Below are positions 6,801-9,494 of a DNA stretch of 9,494 nucleotides, one piece after another. The stretch's first letter is position 1, and every line of letters begins with the position of its first letter. The translations under genes were made by a program, and so were the position numbers. Below the pieces are notes generated by a model, which saw only the letters and a list, made by a program, of their open reading frames with translations, did no database searches and had not been told where the DNA came from. Source of the stretch: Prevotella sp. (GTDB taxonomy: Bacteria; Bacteroidota; Bacteroidia; Bacteroidales; Bacteroidaceae); contig DMYZ01000060.1 in the NCBI GenBank assembly GCA_003483565.1, positions 834-10,327 on the forward strand, read 5' to 3'.

Positions 6801-9494
6801 AATGGTTTCTGCCTAGATTCTTTGCCAAGAGGACATTCTTCAAAAAAATGGCCAAATATAAAGCCGGCTTTGATGAAAACGATATTGAAACTACAATATC
6901 TGGCCTTAAGAAATGCGCTCACAATGAAGCTACATTGGAGCCCATGTATGATGAGCTGTCGAAGCTGTTTGGTACACAGGCTTATTACGGAAAGGAACAG
7001 TGGACGATGATGATGGATGTCATAGAGAAAATTTCTGTACTCACGAAATTAATTCAAGAGTTGAGCAAAGCTCAAAATCACTCTGTTGAGGAAATAGGAT
7101 ATTTGATGTCAAATGCCGTGACGGGAAGCTGGAGTTCCTTCATAAATGAGAATAAGGATTGCTGGAAGAAATTAGTAACTTTAGGAGAGCAAACTCTGAG
7201 TTCTATTGATAAGATTAATTCTGTTGCCTCGCTTAAACTTACGAATAACGATTGGTGTGATACCTTGCTGCCAGCATTAGTAACATTGCATGATAATGAG
7301 GGTAAGTTTGTGGATTGGTATCAGTGGTGCCGCGAGAAACGGGATATCAATAGTCTTGGTTTGTCAAGTGTTGTTGAATATATTGTAAAAAAGAACAGGA
7401 CTGGAGAACAAGCATCAAAAGCATTTGCCAAAGGAGTATACCATAAGCTGGCTGTTAAAATTATCAATAGCGACGAGGGACTAAGGTTCTTCAATGGGGT
7501 GCTGTTTGAAGAAACAATAGAGAAATACAGAAGGCTGACTTCTATATTCCAAAAAATAAGTAAAAAGGAACTTTTCTGCAAGTTGGCTGCGAATATTCCG
7601 TCTTTGACAATGGCCGCCTATGAAACTTCAGAAGTAGGAATACTAAAGAGGAACATTAAGAATAGAGGTCGTGGCACATCAATACGCAAAATAATAGATC
7701 AAATTCCAAATCTCTTGCCGAAGTTGTGCCCATGTATGTTGATGAGTCCAATCTCTGTGGCACAATATATAGATTTAAATAACGAGAAGTTCGACCTTGT
7801 CATCTTTGATGAAGCGTCACAGATGCCTACAAGCGAGTCTGTCGGAGCTATTGCAAGAGGCAAATCTCTTGTTGTCGTCGGTGACCCGAAGCAGATGCCA
7901 CCAACCAGTTTCTTCTCTACCTCACAGATTGACGAGGAAGAGGCTGATATTGATGATCTAGATAGTATCTTGGATGATTGTATCTCGCTGTCGATGCCTT
8001 CAAGGTATCTGAAATGGCATTATAGAAGTAAGCACGAGAGTCTGATTTCATTTAGTAATTCTCAGTATTATGATGGAAAACTAATAACCTTTCCTTCCAT
8101 TGACGACCAAATTTCAAAAGTCACACTCAGAAAGATAGATGGAGTCTATGATAAAGGAAAAACCCGCTCGAACTTAGCTGAAGCAAAAGCAATCGTTGAA
8201 GAGGTAAAAAAGAGACTGTCGGATGCCGAGCTATCCAAATATTCTATTGGAATTGTTTCATTTAGCAAAGTCCAGCAGAACCTTATTGAAGATTTGTTGT
8301 GCGAGGAATTGGCGAAATATCCAAAGCTAGAGAGTCTTGCGTTTGATAGTGTCGAACCTGTTTTTATAAAGAATCTGGAAAATGTCCAGGGAGATGAACG
8401 CGATGTAATACTATTCTCTGTGGGCTATGGTCCTGATAAGAATGGAAAAGTCTCCATGAATTTTGGTCCACTTAATAATAAAGGCGGCGAAAGACGGTTG
8501 AATGTTGCAGTGTCAAGAGCTAGATATGAAATGGTAGTTTTTTCAACCCTTCGTTCGGAGCAGATTGATTTGAAGAGAACGCAATCTTCTGGTGTTGAAG
8601 GATTGAAAAAATTCCTGGAATTTGCCGAAAAGGGAACTGCTCCTGTTGTAGCTGCTAATGTTTACGATGGAACGCCAAGCAGCATGTCCAAAAAGATTGC
8701 GGAGGTACTTACCGGGAAAGGATATACCGTAAATCTCAATGTAGGTCATTCTCAGTTCAAGGTGGACATAGCTGTAGTAAATCCCAAGAATCCGCAGGAA
8801 TATCTCCTTGGCATTCTATGTGATGGAAATAATTACTATGCTGCAAAAACTGTAAGGGATAGGGAATTTGTACAGCCTACGATGCTTAAGTTACTTCATT
8901 GGAACGTCATGCATATCTGGACTCTCGACTGGTTTGAACGTCAGGAAGAAGTTATTAACTCTATACTTGAGCGACTTGACGATATTCAAAACAACAGGGT
9001 AAAACAAGTTGAAAATGTAAAGAGTACAAATTCGGTTAAGGAATTTATAGCTTCAAATGTAGAAATAGCCACTGAGCAAAAATCTTTAAGTGAAAATTCT
9101 TTGTGTTTGGATTACGTATTTGCTGACATTAATATAACAGGGAGTTCAACTGATGTATACATGCTTATTAAAGAGCAATTAAAAAATCTAATCAATGTCG
9201 AGCAACCAGTTACAAGTGGATTACTGTACAAACGAATTGTGAAGATCTGGGGACATACAAGAGTGACCAATCGTGTTCAGACGCTTGTAGATAATTTGCT
9301 AAATGAGATTGTTTTCTTCAAGAGTGATAACGGGAACAATGGATATACATGTTGGAAGAATAAAAATTTTGCAGATCAATATTCTCAATACAGAATAAAC
9401 TCTCAGAGAGATATACAAGATATCCCATTTATCGAGATTGAGAATGCAATGAAGTATACTTTGGTTCAACAAATAGCTATTGATAAGGAAGATC
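3833..9494 (+). CDS. giant DUF4011 / superfamily-1 helicase / Vsr-like nuclease protein, 3' end cut by window
   Basis: One frame is open from ATG 3833 to the window edge (1,887 codons, no stop), checked codon by codon. Domains in order: a beta-rich region (about 1-125); a transglutaminase/cysteine-peptidase-like domain (about 180-300; C228, H254, E292); DUF4011 from W388, with WERKLLDFSLRNNLLN at 388-403; and an SF1 helicase. The helicase has Walker A GPPGTGKS 694-701, motif Ia VLFVAEK, DEAS 1326-1329, GDPKQ 1350-1354, WHYRS 1395-1399, VQGDERDV 1518-1525 and RRLNVAVSRA 1554-1563. A Vsr-like/MTES_1575 nuclease follows (about 1620-1710; D1645, D1664, RDRE 1675-1678), then a DUF3320-like segment from about 1790. 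About 450 mostly helical residues split motif Ia from motif II. This plan matches the single-gene anti-phage system reported as Hhe (DUF4011-helicase-Vsr). A defence role is inferred; the helicase family is certain. Family members run about 1,900-2,000 residues, so little should be missing. Confidence 0.92.
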   Translation, partial: MSKEECNFIINGTDNGMLYFDYLPCLNYSMQYNHYNSLIECVLKNDGAAMWIDLEISIDGEMFTPSIVHIDAVPAGSHIEVKNLSINVESSLLIELTEGIESKFILAIKCAGKKLFSKEFLIKLMAYDQWTGLAIKPELLASFVTPNYPLLSKVSVTASKFLEQWTGSGALDEYQSQNSNRARLQVAAIYEALRSEALIYATPPASFEEFGQRIRTVDKVLNEKLATCVDLSVLFASCLESIGINSILVLTKGHCFVGAWLVNDSYNKPVSDDGSFLLKSSSDGLNEIVVVEATCLTSSTSVSFDEAVSLAKNHLHEEQNFDYFIDVYRARINGIRPLPLRVQKEGNWIIENEGLEHDNATKEVKQYSRYDLSIYDNSDVKVTKMMLWERKLLDFSLRNNLLNMRLGKKIIPLVSFSVDRLEDFLQDGKSFQIYPFPLDEKPKPELNGMFTSEIYFCLEEFIKKGLVNNKLYSFKNEDDLKNALKYVYRTSRTSMEENGANNLYLVLGVLKWYETERSEQPRLAPILLLPIEIIRGGGLAGYTIRTRDEEIALNITMVELLKQQHNINLSTLDELPKDEYGVDVKKIFTIIRNKIRDKRRWDVLDESIIGLFSFNKFVMWNDIHCNSDKILENDIISSLIDGKLNIDNPTEVADARELDKKKKPADYTLPVDVDSSQLEAVIDSGEGRSFILYGPPGTGKSQTITNMIANALYQGRRVLFVAEKMAALSVVQSRLEKIGLAPFCLELHSNKATKTHFLEQMDEAMNISHPHSQEEYKRTSDELFEKRQELIRYIEALHTKKVSGLSLYDCIISYLSISEDEIETDQNLLTTITNQKISEYQERIKRIDTIFKVSGNPATSPLKILDIKDGSSESEQLLREQINACRDSLTLYKKNKGRFSACWGFNIVETSDGISWLRQFYEFLITVPYLSGELFLLSVDGRKIQHIKNIVEVGIQKEKLTQELTSVYTGEIMKMDVAQLEVEWNDILDKWFLPRFFAKRTFFKKMAKYKAGFDENDIETTISGLKKCAHNEATLEPMYDELSKLFGTQAYYGKEQWTMMMDVIEKISVLTKLIQELSKAQNHSVEEIGYLMSNAVTGSWSSFINENKDCWKKLVTLGEQTLSSIDKINSVASLKLTNNDWCDTLLPALVTLHDNEGKFVDWYQWCREKRDINSLGLSSVVEYIVKKNRTGEQASKAFAKGVYHKLAVKIINSDEGLRFFNGVLFEETIEKYRRLTSIFQKISKKELFCKLAANIPSLTMAAYETSEVGILKRNIKNRGRGTSIRKIIDQIPNLLPKLCPCMLMSPISVAQYIDLNNEKFDLVIFDEASQMPTSESVGAIARGKSLVVVGDPKQMPPTSFFSTSQIDEEEADIDDLDSILDDCISLSMPSRYLKWHYRSKHESLISFSNSQYYDGKLITFPSIDDQISKVTLRKIDGVYDKGKTRSNLAEAKAIVEEVKKRLSDAELSKYSIGIVSFSKVQQNLIEDLLCEELAKYPKLESLAFDSVEPVFIKNLENVQGDERDVILFSVGYGPDKNGKVSMNFGPLNNKGGERRLNVAVSRARYEMVVFSTLRSEQIDLKRTQSSGVEGLKKFLEFAEKGTAPVVAANVYDGTPSSMSKKIAEVLTGKGYTVNLNVGHSQFKVDIAVVNPKNPQEYLLGILCDGNNYYAAKTVRDREFVQPTMLKLLHWNVMHIWTLDWFERQEEVINSILERLDDIQNNRVKQVENVKSTNSVKEFIASNVEIATEQKSLSENSLCLDYVFADINITGSSTDVYMLIKEQLKNLINVEQPVTSGLLYKRIVKIWGHTRVTNRVQTLVDNLLNEIVFFKSDNGNNGYTCWKNKNFADQYSQYRINSQRDIQDIPFIEIENAMKYTLVQQIAIDKED

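Noticed and set aside
6759..7010. Plus-strand frame inside the giant gene
   Set aside because: Out of frame with a continuous 1,887-codon coding frame and without recognisable motifs.
8816..8824. Possible frameshift or decay in the nuclease domain suggested by the odd ILCDG motif
   Set aside because: The frame continues without interruption and the downstream RDRE and W-T-x-D-W residues are intact, so this is a subfamily difference and not damage.

Overview
The window looks like chromosomal DNA of a Bacteroidota bacterium, probably Bacteroidales (Bacteroides/Prevotella-like). It is AT-rich, and two promoters fit the Bacteroidota pattern (TTG/TTTG near -33, TAnnTTTG near -7). No start is preceded by a convincing Shine-Dalgarno sequence. 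The products (INO1-type inositol phosphate synthase, SUI1-like factor, YjbR, flavin reductase) also fit that group. The assignment is inferred from these signals and not from any search.

Layout. (1) Positions 1-582 hold the 3' half of myo-inositol-1-phosphate synthase, whose product feeds inositol lipids in this phylum. A hairpin at 605-640 probably terminates it and also the convergent GNAT acetyltransferase gene (1162-683, minus strand). The acetyltransferase has a clear promoter at 1218-1187, and that promoter rules out the longer reading frame. (2) The sparse stretch 1163-1651 carries a perfect 16-bp inverted repeat (1328-1364) lying over a second promoter, followed by a 45-codon reading frame for a predicted secreted peptide that may be the remnant of a larger gene. 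(3) Positions 1652-3705 hold four same-strand housekeeping or accessory genes: an ADP-sugar-type Nudix hydrolase, an eIF1/SUI1-like factor 4 bp behind it, a MmcQ/YjbR protein, and a flavin reductase-family flavoprotein. (4) From 3833 to the window edge one open frame of at least 1,887 codons encodes a giant multidomain protein: N-terminal beta-rich region, transglutaminase/cysteine-peptidase-like domain with Cys-His-Glu, DUF4011, split superfamily-1 helicase, Vsr-like/MTES_1575-type nuclease, and the start of a DUF3320-like C-terminal domain. It runs off the right edge.

How the parts relate. The small genes show no common pathway beyond possible co-transcription of the Nudix and SUI1 pair. 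The giant protein is the main object of interest. Its DUF4011-helicase-Vsr plan matches what has been described as the single-gene anti-phage system Hhe, so it is a probable defence gene placed beside housekeeping genes. No tRNA, rRNA, CRISPR array or insertion sequence was seen.
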